A stretch of DNA of 34,540 bases from Nitrospinota bacterium (GTDB lineage Bacteria; Nitrospinota_A; UBA7883), in assembly GCA_029881335.1 (NCBI GenBank), contig JAOUMU010000022.1, positions 1 through 34,540 of the forward strand, written 5' to 3'. Both the position numbers and the translations under genes were made by a program. The notes under the pieces were generated by a model. It saw only the letters and a list, made by a program, of their open reading frames with translations, was not told the DNA's origin and searched no databases. Every line of letters starts with the position of its first letter. Within the stretch, counting starts at the first letter, position 1. Below are positions 16,275 through 25,083 of this stretch, in pieces.

Positions 16275-18560
16275 TCAACCCTCCTTTTCTGCAAGAATCC
16301 GTCTCGCCGCGATAATCGCCTGGCCCAGGGATATTCCCCCATCGTTGGGGGGAACACGTCCATGGCGGAACACGGTAAACTCCATCTCCTCCAGGGTATC
16401 GCCCAGCCTGTCGCTTAAGTAGCGATTCTGGAAAACCCCTCCGGAGAGGAACACGCGCTCCAGGCCTGTTTTCTGCCGCAATTCCCCAGCCATCGAAGCC
16501 GCTCCGGCCACCACCGCCTGGTGGAACCTGGCGGCGATCAGCGGCGTTGGCTCGCCTGCGGCCACATCCTCCACCAGCGCCTTGAAGGATGGCTTAAAGT
16601 CCAGTGTCAGAATTCCATCCTCCTCCACCATGCTCACAGGATAACCTTCGTCCACCGGCTTTTCAATCGCCATCTCCAGCTCCATGGCCGCCTGTCCTTC
16701 AAAGGATATACCGGGGCGTATTCCGGCCAGGGCCGATGCAGCGTCAAAAAGCCTGCCCACGCCATGAGAAAGGGGAGTGTTGAGTCCGCCGGCCATCATC
16801 CGGCGGATGTTATGTATTGTGTCCGGATCCAGCTCCCGCAGCCATGGCAGTGGCAAGGTGGGAATATTTTCTCCATACAGCCGTATCAGAACCGCCAGGG
16901 CGATCCGCCAGGGCTCCTTGATGGCTTTGTCGCCGCCGGGCAGGGGAACAGGGCTCACAAAGCCCGCTCTTTTATATCCGTCCACTCCCCCCGTCAAAAA
17001 CTCGCCGCCCCATATTCCGCCATTCTCGCCATACCCTGTGCCGTCGAACACAATACCAATAGCCTCGCCACCCTGGTGGGTCTCGGCCATCAGGGACGCC
17101 ATGTGGGCGTGATGATGCTGAATGGCCATGGCCGGCGCCATCTCCTGCTCCAGGGCATACTGGGAGCTCATATAATCGGGGTGCATGTCATGGGCCACCG
17201 CCACCACCTTCTTGATATCAACCAGCCGCATGAAGCTTTCTATGGTGGAGCGAAACGAGTCATACACGCTCTCTCTTTTCAGGTCACCTATATGCTGGCT
17301 CACAAAAGCCCTGGACCCCTTTATCAGGCAGAAGGTATTTTTCAGCTCACCACCCACAGCCAGAACCGAGGGGTATTCCCGGTCCAGCTGGATGGGGATT
17401 GGCGTATATCCCCTGGATCGACGAAAGATCACACTTCCATGGGCCATGGGTCTTTCTATCGAATCGTCGGCCCTGGCGAAGATCTCCCGGTCATGGACCA
17501 GGTACGCGTCGGCGATGCCACCCAGCTTTTCGAATACCTCCTCATCCCTGTATATTATCGGGTCGTCGGACATGTTGGCGCTGGTCATCACCAAGGAGCC
17601 GAAGAGCCCCTCACTCATCAGCATGTGGTGCAGAGGAGTGTATGGCAGCATGGCGCCGATGAACCGGTTGCCCGGCGCAGCGCCTTGCAGGAGCCGGGCG
17701 TATTTCTTTTCCACCAGGGTGATGGGATGAGCGCGGGATTCCAGCAGTGTCTGCTCTCTTGAACCCACAGTGGCAAAGGAACGCAAGGCCACGACACTGG
17801 GAAACATCACAGCGAACGGCTTTTCATCCCGTTTCTTGCGCTCCCTAAGGCGCATCACCGCCGCATCGTTAAGCGCGTCCACCGCCAGATGGTATCCCCC
17901 CAGCCCTTTCACCGCCACCACCTTTCCCCGCCGGATCAGCTCCACTGCGGCGCCCAAGGGATTGGAGGATGCGGAAAGCTCGAACCTGTCATTGTGAAAA
18001 GCCAGCCTGGGTCCGCAATCATGGCATGCCACCGGCTGGGCGTGGAAGCGCCGGTTGGCAGGATTCTCATATTCCTTGCGGCATTGGGCGCACATGGGAA
18101 AGCGGCTCATGGTGGTGTTAGGCCGGTCGTAGGGGACATCCCTGATAATAGTGAAGCGTGGCCCGCAATTGGTGCAGTTGATGAAAGGATAGCGGTAGCG
18201 GCGGTCTTGCGGATCGAGCAGCTCCCGCAGGCAATCGGAGCATACATCCGAATCAGGGGCCACCAGGGCCGTCTTGCCACCGGAGTCTTCGCTCTTATGG
18301 ATGGAAAAGCCGGAAGGTCCCAGGGAGGGTATCTGCTCCTGTTCAACTTTTGTGATGTGCGCCAGCGGTGGAGCCTCGGTCGTCAACCTTTGCCAGAAAT
18401 CGTCAATGCCCTCCACGGGGCCTTCGATCTCTATATCAACTCCCCTGGCGTGGTTGAGCACATGCCCGGAAAGATTCAGTGATTCGGCCAGGTTGAAGAC
18501 AAACGGGCGGAAACCAACTCCCTGGACGATTCCCTCCACCTTTATCAGGCGGCGAATCAT
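16275..18560 (-). CDS. hypF: Carbamoyltransferase HypF
   Basis: The 761-residue protein makes the carbamoyl group that becomes the cyanide ligands of [NiFe] hydrogenase. It has an N-terminal acylphosphatase domain (about 1-90, with VQGVGFRPF), a double zinc-finger region with eight cysteines in four CxxC pairs (107/110, 129/132, 157/160, 179/182), a YrdC-like domain (about 200-390, with KPFAVMF and TSANMSDDP) and a Kae1-like carbamoyltransferase domain with HHHAH (482-486) and the glycine-rich VFDGTGYGENGGIWGGE. It ends with the LSGGVFQNRYL segment typical of the family. Its ATG overlaps the hypB stop by four bases. Confidence 0.97.
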   Translation of the reverse strand: MIRRLIKVEGIVQGVGFRPFVFNLAESLNLSGHVLNHARGVDIEIEGPVEGIDDFWQRLTTEAPPLAHITKVEQEQIPSLGPSGFSIHKSEDSGGKTALVAPDSDVCSDCLRELLDPQDRRYRYPFINCTNCGPRFTIIRDVPYDRPNTTMSRFPMCAQCRKEYENPANRRFHAQPVACHDCGPRLAFHNDRFELSASSNPLGAAVELIRRGKVVAVKGLGGYHLAVDALNDAAVMRLRERKKRDEKPFAVMFPSVVALRSFATVGSREQTLLESRAHPITLVEKKYARLLQGAAPGNRFIGAMLPYTPLHHMLMSEGLFGSLVMTSANMSDDPIIYRDEEVFEKLGGIADAYLVHDREIFARADDSIERPMAHGSVIFRRSRGYTPIPIQLDREYPSVLAVGGELKNTFCLIKGSRAFVSQHIGDLKRESVYDSFRSTIESFMRLVDIKKVVAVAHDMHPDYMSSQYALEQEMAPAMAIQHHHAHMASLMAETHQGGEAIGIVFDGTGYGENGGIWGGEFLTGGVDGYKRAGFVSPVPLPGGDKAIKEPWRIALAVLIRLYGENIPTLPLPWLRELDPDTIHNIRRMMAGGLNTPLSHGVGRLFDAASALAGIRPGISFEGQAAMELEMAIEKPVDEGYPVSMVEEDGILTLDFKPSFKALVEDVAAGEPTPLIAARFHQAVVAGAASMAGELRQKTGLERVFLSGGVFQNRYLSDRLGDTLEEMEFTVFRHGRVPPNDGGISLGQAIIAARRILAEKEG

Positions 18561-19216
18561 GGACTCACTGAAAGGTACGTAGAAAGAATAAAACCGTACC
18601 AGTCATCCAGCCCATCGCCGCTTTTTGCGGAAAGGTGAAACACTTTCAGCGCCGGATTCACCTTCATTGAGTAATCCAAAAGCCTGGCCATATCCAGGTC
18701 CAGATGAGGCAGCAGGTCGGTCTTGGTAATAACCATGGCCGAAGAAGCGCGAAAAGCCTTTGGATACTTCACCGGCTTATCCTCCCCCTCGGTGACGGAG
18801 ACTAGCGCCACTTTCATCTCCTCCCCCAGGTCGTATGAAGCGGGGCACACCAGGTTGCCTACATTCTCTATGAACAGAAGGCCGGGGCCGACAAAGCCCA
18901 GCTTTTCGAGGGCCCCCTCCACCATGGCCGCGTCCAGATGACAGGAGGACTGGGTGTTGATCTGTATTACAGGGACACCGGTGGCGGCGATCCTTTTGGC
19001 GTCGTTGTCGGTCTGCTGGTCCCCCTCTATCACTGCGACGGGGATCCTCGATTTCAGATCCTCGATAGTTTTCACCAGCAAGGTGGTCTTGCCGGAGCCA
19101 GGCGAGCTTATAAAATTAAGGGTCAGAATCCCCCGAGCCTTCAGCTTCTCCCGAATGCCAGCGGCGATCTGGTCGTTCTTGGACAGTACGTCCCTCTTTA
19201 CATCTATAATCTTCAT
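18557..19216 (-). CDS. hypB: Nickel-insertion GTPase HypB
   Basis: The 219-residue GTPase drives nickel delivery to hydrogenase with HypA. Visible motifs are Walker A SSPGSGKTT (37-45), the EGDQQTDNDA switch (64-73), the metal-site segment SSCHLDAA (90-97), ENVGNLVCP (117-125) and the TKTD guanine-specificity motif (164-167). It lacks the histidine-rich nickel-storage stretch that some HypB proteins carry at the N-terminus. The start at 19216 is chosen because it lies just after the hypA stop and gives the normal family N-terminus. It overlaps hypF by four bases. Confidence 0.96.
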   Translation of the reverse strand: MKIIDVKRDVLSKNDQIAAGIREKLKARGILTLNFISSPGSGKTTLLVKTIEDLKSRIPVAVIEGDQQTDNDAKRIAATGVPVIQINTQSSCHLDAAMVEGALEKLGFVGPGLLFIENVGNLVCPASYDLGEEMKVALVSVTEGEDKPVKYPKAFRASSAMVITKTDLLPHLDLDMARLLDYSMKVNPALKVFHLSAKSGDGLDDWYGFILSTYLSVSP

Positions 19217-19221
19217 ACCGT

Positions 19222-19563
19222 TCACTCCACGGATATCTGGTCCACATACAATTCCTCCCCACTGACGATCCTTCCCCCGAAGGCGCCGCACATGGGGCAT
19301 ATCGCCAAAGAATACTCCGGCCTGAACTCACATGAGCACTCCGGGCAAACCGCCCTGGCGACTACCCGCTCTATCACCAGCTCGCTCCCTTCCGCGGCGG
19401 TGCCCCTGGCGCAGGCGGAGTAACAAAATTCCACGGCGGCGGCCTCCACGCCGGAGAGCTCCCCCACGGCCACATTCACCTTCAGCACCTTTGCGGCGCC
19501 GGATTCCTTTAGCTGCGCAACTGCGATATCCACGATGCTCATCGCCACTGACATCTCGTGCAT
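19222..19563 (-). CDS. hypA: Nickel metallochaperone HypA
   Basis: The 113-residue protein starts with MHEMSVAMSI; His2 is the nickel ligand of the family. Four cysteines (73, 76, 89, 92) make the structural zinc site. It hands nickel to HypB for insertion in the hydrogenase active site. It starts 23 bp after osmC and ends five bases before hypB, so the hyp genes are co-transcribed with pepA and osmC. Confidence 0.96.
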   Translation of the reverse strand: MHEMSVAMSIVDIAVAQLKESGAAKVLKVNVAVGELSGVEAAAVEFCYSACARGTAAEGSELVIERVVARAVCPECSCEFRPEYSLAICPMCGAFGGRIVSGEELYVDQISVE

Positions 19564-19586
19564 AATCGTTGGGGCGGCCGCGCCCT

Positions 19587-20096
19587 CTACTTTTCCACCG
19601 ACACTTCCGCCGCCACGGGCGTCGCAAGCTTCATGGTAGAAGACACGGGGCAATGGGACCCGGCCAGATCAATAAGCTCCCGCACTTTCCCTTCATCGGC
19701 GGAGGTCTTCAGCCGGACCTTGTACGACACATGGTTAAAGCCCGAGTTCACATCCGCCACGTTGAACAGCCCCCGCAGATCGATATCTCCGGTGAGCTCC
19801 ACATTCACCGCCTCCAGGTCAACATCCAACATGATGGCGTATTCCACGTATACAGCGCTGACGCAGGAACCGAGCGCCATCAGCATCATCTCCATCGGAT
19901 TCGGAGCTTTGTCATCCCCGCCGGAGGGGACGGGATAATCCGACATGATAATATGGGTCCGGATACGGTTCTCGTTGAGCAGGCCCCCCTTCCACTCCGT
20001 GGTGACCGATGGACGATAAACGGCGGCCTCCGGCTTTTTTACGAAGAGCGCCTTCCGGCTGGCCAGGATATCCTTCAGGGGGCGACGCTCACTCAA
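19587..20096 (-). CDS. OsmC/Ohr-family protein
   Basis: The 169-residue protein fits the OsmC/Ohr fold of thiol-dependent peroxidases. It has an N-terminal strand region, the helix PNPMEMMLMALGSCVSAVYVEYA with Cys78, and the second conserved Cys149 in GSHCPVSSTM. Family members reduce organic hydroperoxides using these two cysteines, but many OsmC-like proteins have unknown substrates. The start appears to be TTG at 20096, with GGAG ahead of it and an 8-base overlap with the pepA stop; no ATG fits the family N-terminus. Its place between pepA and hypA is unusual. A link to oxidative protection of the hydrogenase system is an inference. Confidence 0.85.
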   Translation of the reverse strand: MSERRPLKDILASRKALFVKKPEAAVYRPSVTTEWKGGLLNENRIRTHIIMSDYPVPSGGDDKAPNPMEMMLMALGSCVSAVYVEYAIMLDVDLEAVNVELTGDIDLRGLFNVADVNSGFNHVSYKVRLKTSADEGKVRELIDLAGSHCPVSSTMKLATPVAAEVSVEK

Positions 20097-21579
20097 GGCC
20101 TACTCTCCGGATTATGAAATCGAGCATCACGCGCACACCGGCGCCGGTTCCCCCTTTGCGGATGTATCCCTTTTCCTTGTCGGAGAACGCCGTGCCGGCG
20201 ATATCCACGTGCGCCCACTTGCCAGTCACGTGTCTTTTCAAAAACGCCGCCGCCGTGCTGGCGCCACCCCCCCTGGGGCCTATATTGGCTATGTCGGCCA
20301 CCTGGCTTTTTATATCATCCTCATATTCCTGGAACAGGGGCAACGGCCACAGCCTGTCACCCGTGCGCATACCGCACTCTTGAAGTTGACCGACCAACTC
20401 GTCGTCGTTGCCGAACAGGCCGGAGCAGTGGGCGCCCAGAGCCACCATGCAAGCGCCGGTGAGAGTGGCGAAATCCACGGTGCAATCCGGCTTATACCGC
20501 CCTGCGTAGGCCAATGCGTCGGACAGGATCAGCCGACCCTCGGCGTCGGTGTTCAGCACTTCCATGGTGACGCCGGAAAGACCTGTGAGCACATCCCCCG
20601 GCTTGGTGGCTGTTCCGGAGGGCATGTTTTCCGTGGCGGGAACCAGCCCCACCAGGTTCACTTTCAGCTTCATCGTGGCCACGGCCGTCATGACGGCAAT
20701 AGTGGCGGCGCCGCCGGACATGTCCGATTTCATCTCGTGCATGTTTAGGGAAGGCTTGATGGAAATGCCGCCGGAGTCAAAGGTCAGCCCTTTGCCCACC
20801 ATCACGATCGGCTTTTGGCTCTTCGGCCCTTTCATGTACTCCATGACGATAAACCTGGGCTCCTCCTGGCTCCCTTTTGCCACGCCGATCAGCCCCCCCA
20901 TCTTCATTTTCTCTATGGCCTTTAGCCCATGGATAGTGCATTTGAATCCATGTTTTTTTCCCAGAGCCGCCGCCTGGTTCCCCAGGTAAGTGGGGGTGGC
21001 GTAGTTTGCTGGAGTGTTGATAAGATCTCTGGCCAGCATCACCGCATCGGCCACCACCGCGCCCCGCTTCATCCCCTTCCCCGCCGCCGCCTTGGCCCCT
21101 TGCGCCAGGATCACATACTCCTCCAGCTTTACGGGCGATTTCTCCTTTTTGAAGGTGTCGAAGTTGTAAAGCGCCAGCCGCGTTCCCTCCACCGCCGCCT
21201 GGGCGATCATTTCCGCTTCCTCGTCGGACCCGGCCAGCGACACCAGGGCGGAAGCGCAGCTCCTTACGCCGGCGGATTTCACGGCTCGGGCGGCCACCGC
21301 AGAGGCGAACCTGTACGGCTCTGATGTGGAGTCGCCGCGATTGCCCATACCCACCACCACCACATACCCGGCGGGCAGGGCGCCCATGGTCTCAAGTGGC
21401 ATCACCTGCCCGCGCTTGCCTTTAAACTTGCGGCGCTTGGCCGTATCCGCCAGCCTGCCATTGAGGGCCTTGTCAAGATCTTCGAAATCCCCCTTCTCCA
21501 GCTCCCCCTCGAACACCCCGATCACCAGGCCATCGGCCCTTGATTCGACGGCTCGGATTTCTTTTACGCTATATTTCAT
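20089..21579 (-). CDS. pepA: Cytosolic aminopeptidase PepA (M17 leucyl aminopeptidase)
   Basis: The 496-residue protein has a poorly conserved N-domain and a C-terminal M17 catalytic domain. All metal and catalytic residues can be placed: Lys263, Asp268, Lys275, Asp286, Asp345, Glu347 and Arg349, in the motifs GKGLTFDSGG, SDMSGGAAT and NTDAEGRL. It removes N-terminal residues from peptides in the cytoplasm; some PepA proteins also bind DNA, which cannot be judged here. ATG 21579 is chosen over an upstream in-frame codon at 21600 because AAGGG precedes it at a good distance. A likely promoter lies upstream. It heads a transcript that continues into osmC and the hyp genes. Confidence 0.96.
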   Translation of the reverse strand: MKYSVKEIRAVESRADGLVIGVFEGELEKGDFEDLDKALNGRLADTAKRRKFKGKRGQVMPLETMGALPAGYVVVVGMGNRGDSTSEPYRFASAVAARAVKSAGVRSCASALVSLAGSDEEAEMIAQAAVEGTRLALYNFDTFKKEKSPVKLEEYVILAQGAKAAAGKGMKRGAVVADAVMLARDLINTPANYATPTYLGNQAAALGKKHGFKCTIHGLKAIEKMKMGGLIGVAKGSQEEPRFIVMEYMKGPKSQKPIVMVGKGLTFDSGGISIKPSLNMHEMKSDMSGGAATIAVMTAVATMKLKVNLVGLVPATENMPSGTATKPGDVLTGLSGVTMEVLNTDAEGRLILSDALAYAGRYKPDCTVDFATLTGACMVALGAHCSGLFGNDDELVGQLQECGMRTGDRLWPLPLFQEYEDDIKSQVADIANIGPRGGGASTAAAFLKRHVTGKWAHVDIAGTAFSDKEKGYIRKGGTGAGVRVMLDFIIRRVGLE

Positions 21580-21650
21580 CACAATCCCTTCACGAACCAA
21601 CGCGCCAGGCAGGGCTGGCTACGTATTAATAAACAAGCATATCGTTAATC

Positions 21651-21679
21651 AGTATATTTCCAGATTGCCAGAGGGGCAA
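21651..21679 (-). promoter_or_regulatory. Predicted promoter of pepA-osmC-hyp operon
   Basis: On the minus strand, TTGCCC (21674-21679) is followed after 17 bp by TATACT (21651-21656). Initiation would be near 21644, about 65 bases before the pepA ATG. The -10 matches five of six consensus bases, the -35 four. It separates the hyp operon from the ilv-psd-mgtE series upstream, although read-through is possible. Confidence 0.6.
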
Positions 21680-21699
21680 GGGGATAACCGCCGCAGGAA

Positions 21700-23670
21700 T
21701 TATCGCTGGTCTGGACCAGCCATGATGGCGGGAAACTCCTCACGTACTTCGGCTACCACCAGATCCGGGGTGCTCTCGTATCTTCGGGAAAAATGAAATG
21801 GCGCCAGGCGCCTAACCCCCGCGGCCTGGGCGATCTGTCCGCAGGCCGTGGCGGTCAGGTGTTTCGTGGCCTCCGCCTGGGCCAGGTCCCGCCGGGTGAA
21901 AACCGCCTCCAGGAATAAAAGATCCGCTCCCCCCGCCAGCCTGATAAGCCGCTCCCTGTTCTGCGGAGTGTCACCCAGATCGGTGGCGTAAACCATTTTG
22001 CATCCTGGAGCGCGCAGCACCAGTTCATCGGCCAGTTCTGCCACTCTTCTGGCTTTTGCGCCGGGTGGGGTGATCATGGCGTCCATCTCGCCGCGCATCA
22101 TCCCGATCTTCAGTTCCCCCAGCCATTTGCCGGGGGGCAAGGATAATTCCAGAAGTTTCTCCTTGCGGATATTCAAGGTTTCCGGCTGCTCGAAGGAGTA
22201 CGCGATTACCGGAGTTTTATGGTCCAGCCCCGATGCGCGTATCGCAAACAGGTCCTCTTCCAGGATGACACCATCTGTGATGCGCCTCTCCCCCAGAGGC
22301 TCCACGACGGCGACGCCCGCCTGAACCCGGCAGATGGTCATGACTTCGCCGGACAGCTCGGCCACCTCGAACACAGGACCGCTCAATCCTATTCGGTCCC
22401 ATAAAATCCCGTCCACCATCCCCTTTATGTTGGCGCAAAGCCCTGCCGGGCCATAGACGCGGCATGGGGAAAGAATGCCAATGCGCGATCGCAATAACCA
22501 CAGAAATCCGCCAATATGATCGATGTGGGCATGGCTGATAAAGACATCCGTCACCTGATGGGCGATCCTGCCGGGGAGCCGGGTGGCTTCCCCCAAGTCG
22601 AACAACAAGCTGCGGCGCTGGTCTCGCAGGCGCAAGTGCAGCAATGGGTCGCCGAACACGCCATTCAACAGCACCACGCTGGCCTGACCCACGCAGGTGG
22701 CATACGCCGGCCCGTGGCTCATGGCCTTTTCCGAATCAGGATACATATCCGGCGCCGCGCGCCCCCATGCCCGGCCAGCGACGGGTCGGGATGTCCTGAT
22801 ATACCCACGAGAGTCCCGGTATGCGTCTCGGACCAGCAGACTGCGCCATTCTTTTCCGGCAGGGGGCATCCTGGCGGCTATTACGCCATCTTTTCCGATA
22901 GAAATTATTTCCCCCATCGACACAGTGGCGCCGTGGCTGTCCACCAACGCTGCCTGCCTCCCCCGCCACGCCTCCTCCGCCTCCAGTGGTGGGGGAGCGC
23001 CCACCAGAGGGACCGAGCGGGTGTCTATATCCATTATCTCCGCGCCATCCATATGGTAGTTCCACAGCCTGGTCCTGGCGATGTCCCGTTCCCTACTTGA
23101 AGGGGATCCAGCCCCGAGCGTCTGCCCCACAGGAATGATTTTCACATCCAATCCCCGAAGCTCTGAAGCCAGAGCCGGGGAGGATTCATCGTAAGACAGG
23201 ATCACCACCGCCTCTGCCTTGGCTCCCCTGGCGATCCCCTCTAGCAGTTCCGCCGCCGCCATGCCCCGGGTCACGCCGGGGGTGTCAATGATAAGGAACG
23301 CTTCTTTCGGCGCTTTCGCCGCCATGGCTGTGACCGCCGCCACCAGCGGAAGGCGGAACCGGGCGGCGTCGAGGCTGCAAAGGGCTTCGGCGTGGAGAAG
23401 CTCCCATGCTCCATCGCGCCACCGACCCAGGTTTATGGCTCCAGGGGGGCCGAACGGGGGCGAGCCTGGATCGGCCGCCAAAATATACGTCTCTCCCTGG
23501 CTGGAGATGATGGAAGCCATGGTGGTGGCAAGTGTGGATTTTCCGGACCCTGGCTGGCCAAAGAGCATTATTCTGCGAAGATCACCAAAGGCCAGCCGGG
23601 TGATCCGCTCCGCGTCTGGCCCCGGGGCTCCGCTATGCTCGCCGGGTGGGATCATTGCCGGTGGAACCAT
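21700..23670 (-). CDS. Fusion of Clp1/Grc3-like polynucleotide 5'-kinase and RNase Z-type MBL nuclease
   Basis: The 656-residue protein has two recognisable parts. Residues about 30-215 resemble the Clp1/Grc3 kinase: Walker A GQPGSGKST (38-46), the LAADPGSPPFGPPG substrate loop (64-77), Walker B LIIDTPG (126-132) and a lid-like arginine segment (193-206). A beta-rich linker (about 225-300) resembles the small C-terminal domain of archaeal Clp1-type kinases. Residues about 325-650 form an RNase Z-like metallo-beta-lactamase domain: FDLGE (357-361), HAHIDH (380-385), His484, Asp564, KHLTA with His604, and HFSRRY (626-631). All expected metal ligands and the catalytic His are present. The family would predict 5'-OH RNA phosphorylation plus RNA cleavage in the cytoplasm. 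The ATG lies one base after the mgtE stop. Functional pairing is inference. Confidence 0.8.
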   Translation of the reverse strand: MVPPAMIPPGEHSGAPGPDAERITRLAFGDLRRIMLFGQPGSGKSTLATTMASIISSQGETYILAADPGSPPFGPPGAINLGRWRDGAWELLHAEALCSLDAARFRLPLVAAVTAMAAKAPKEAFLIIDTPGVTRGMAAAELLEGIARGAKAEAVVILSYDESSPALASELRGLDVKIIPVGQTLGAGSPSSRERDIARTRLWNYHMDGAEIMDIDTRSVPLVGAPPPLEAEEAWRGRQAALVDSHGATVSMGEIISIGKDGVIAARMPPAGKEWRSLLVRDAYRDSRGYIRTSRPVAGRAWGRAAPDMYPDSEKAMSHGPAYATCVGQASVVLLNGVFGDPLLHLRLRDQRRSLLFDLGEATRLPGRIAHQVTDVFISHAHIDHIGGFLWLLRSRIGILSPCRVYGPAGLCANIKGMVDGILWDRIGLSGPVFEVAELSGEVMTICRVQAGVAVVEPLGERRITDGVILEEDLFAIRASGLDHKTPVIAYSFEQPETLNIRKEKLLELSLPPGKWLGELKIGMMRGEMDAMITPPGAKARRVAELADELVLRAPGCKMVYATDLGDTPQNRERLIRLAGGADLLFLEAVFTRRDLAQAEATKHLTATACGQIAQAAGVRRLAPFHFSRRYESTPDLVVAEVREEFPAIMAGPDQR

Positions 23671-23671
23671 G

Positions 23672-25030
23672 TTAGTGAAGCAGGTGTATAAGCAACGTCG
23701 CCAGGGTGAGGAATATAAGCACGGCGGTGATGTCGTTTATCGCCAGGACAATCGGTCCGCCAGCTATGGCCGGGTCCACATCCAGCCATCGGAAGATCAG
23801 GGGGATGCTGGCGCCCATCAGCGCGGCGAGGTTTATTGCCAGGAACACCGCCCCACCCATAATAAGACCCAATCCCGGCGAAGCCTGCCAGAAACCGGCC
23901 ACCACGCCTGAGATCAAACCGCATATGACACCCAGGATGAATCCCACTTTCAATTCTTTATATATGAACGTCACCAGGTCACCCTGCTCTATCCTGCCGG
24001 TGGCGATGCCGCGGACCACCAGCGTGGAGCTTTGAGCGCCCACGTTTCCGCTCATTCCCATGACGATGGGTATGAAGGCCGCCAGAGCCATGGCGGCTTC
24101 CAGAGTTCCCTTGAATGACCATATCAGCGCTCCTGTGACAAATCCGCCTCCCAGGCTGGCGGTGAGCCAAGGCAGCCGGTATCGGGCCATCTCCACCACG
24201 CTGGTGGAGGGGGAGAGCACTTCCTCGTTCACACCCACCAGAGCCATGATATCCTCGTCCGCCTCCTCCACAAAAACATCCACGATATCGTCGATAAGTA
24301 TTCGCCCCAGCAGAACCATATCCCTGTCCACCACCGCCAGGGAAATAAGGTCGTATTTTTTAAAGAGGCTTGCCACATTTTCCTGGTCATCGTCGGCGTA
24401 TACATATATGGGCGGGTGTCCTTCATCCACCATCTCCCCCACTTTTTTGGAGCCTGGATTTAGCATCAGTTCTATAATCGGCGCCACTCCCTTCAGCCGG
24501 CCCAGGTTGTCTACCACGAATATGTTGTACACCTCCCGGTTTATGTCCGGGCGGGAGCGCAAAAGGCTCAGGGTCTGATCCAGGGTCATCTCCTCACTCG
24601 CGGCGATAAGCTCGGTCTGCATGATGCCGCCGGCGGTTTCCGGCTCGAACAGCAGAAGCCTGGAGACCTGCTCATCCACATCAGCCGAGGTGGCCCCCAG
24701 CACCTCCTCGGCCACATCGACTTCCATCTCCCCCAGCAGGTCTGCGGCGTCGTCGGTGTTCATCTCGCCGATCAGCTCGGCCAGTTCTTCGGGGGAGGAG
24801 TTATCGAGGATAAGTTCGCGGGAGCTCTCGTCCAGCAGTGGAAGGATCTGGGACCCCATCTCCACGCCGACGGCAGTGAACGCCTCCAGCATTCTGGATT
24901 CGTCCTCTATATGCTCTATGGCGGCGGCGATGTCCGCCGGGTGATACAGGTCATCCAGCGCCTTTTCCGGCTGGCTCCGGTCCAATATCTCTTCCTGGAT
25001 CGCCAGGTGCTTTTCTTCTTCAGGTGTCAT
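23672..25030 (-). CDS. mgtE: Magnesium transporter MgtE
   Basis: The 452-residue protein has the standard MgtE order: an acidic helical N-domain (about 20-130), two CBS domains (about 135-255) that sense Mg2+, a connecting helix and five membrane helices (about 285-450). Characteristic segments are LLFEPETAGGIMQTE in the N-domain/CBS junction, RLPWLTASLGGGF before helix 1, GNVGAQSSTL in the pore region and INDITAVLIF in the last helix. It is a gated Mg2+ channel of the inner membrane. The long upstream reading extension overlaps pssA and is rejected. ATG 25030 is chosen, although its ribosome site is weak and ATG 25051 is an alternative. Its stop is one base before the kinase-RNase Z start, so the two are translationally coupled. 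Confidence 0.95.
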   Translation of the reverse strand: MTPEEEKHLAIQEEILDRSQPEKALDDLYHPADIAAAIEHIEDESRMLEAFTAVGVEMGSQILPLLDESSRELILDNSSPEELAELIGEMNTDDAADLLGEMEVDVAEEVLGATSADVDEQVSRLLLFEPETAGGIMQTELIAASEEMTLDQTLSLLRSRPDINREVYNIFVVDNLGRLKGVAPIIELMLNPGSKKVGEMVDEGHPPIYVYADDDQENVASLFKKYDLISLAVVDRDMVLLGRILIDDIVDVFVEEADEDIMALVGVNEEVLSPSTSVVEMARYRLPWLTASLGGGFVTGALIWSFKGTLEAAMALAAFIPIVMGMSGNVGAQSSTLVVRGIATGRIEQGDLVTFIYKELKVGFILGVICGLISGVVAGFWQASPGLGLIMGGAVFLAINLAALMGASIPLIFRWLDVDPAIAGGPIVLAINDITAVLIFLTLATLLIHLLH

Positions 25031-25083
25031 CACATCACCACAGTGCCCCATAAGCGGGGGTGAGTTTGTTTTGTAGTCCGAGA

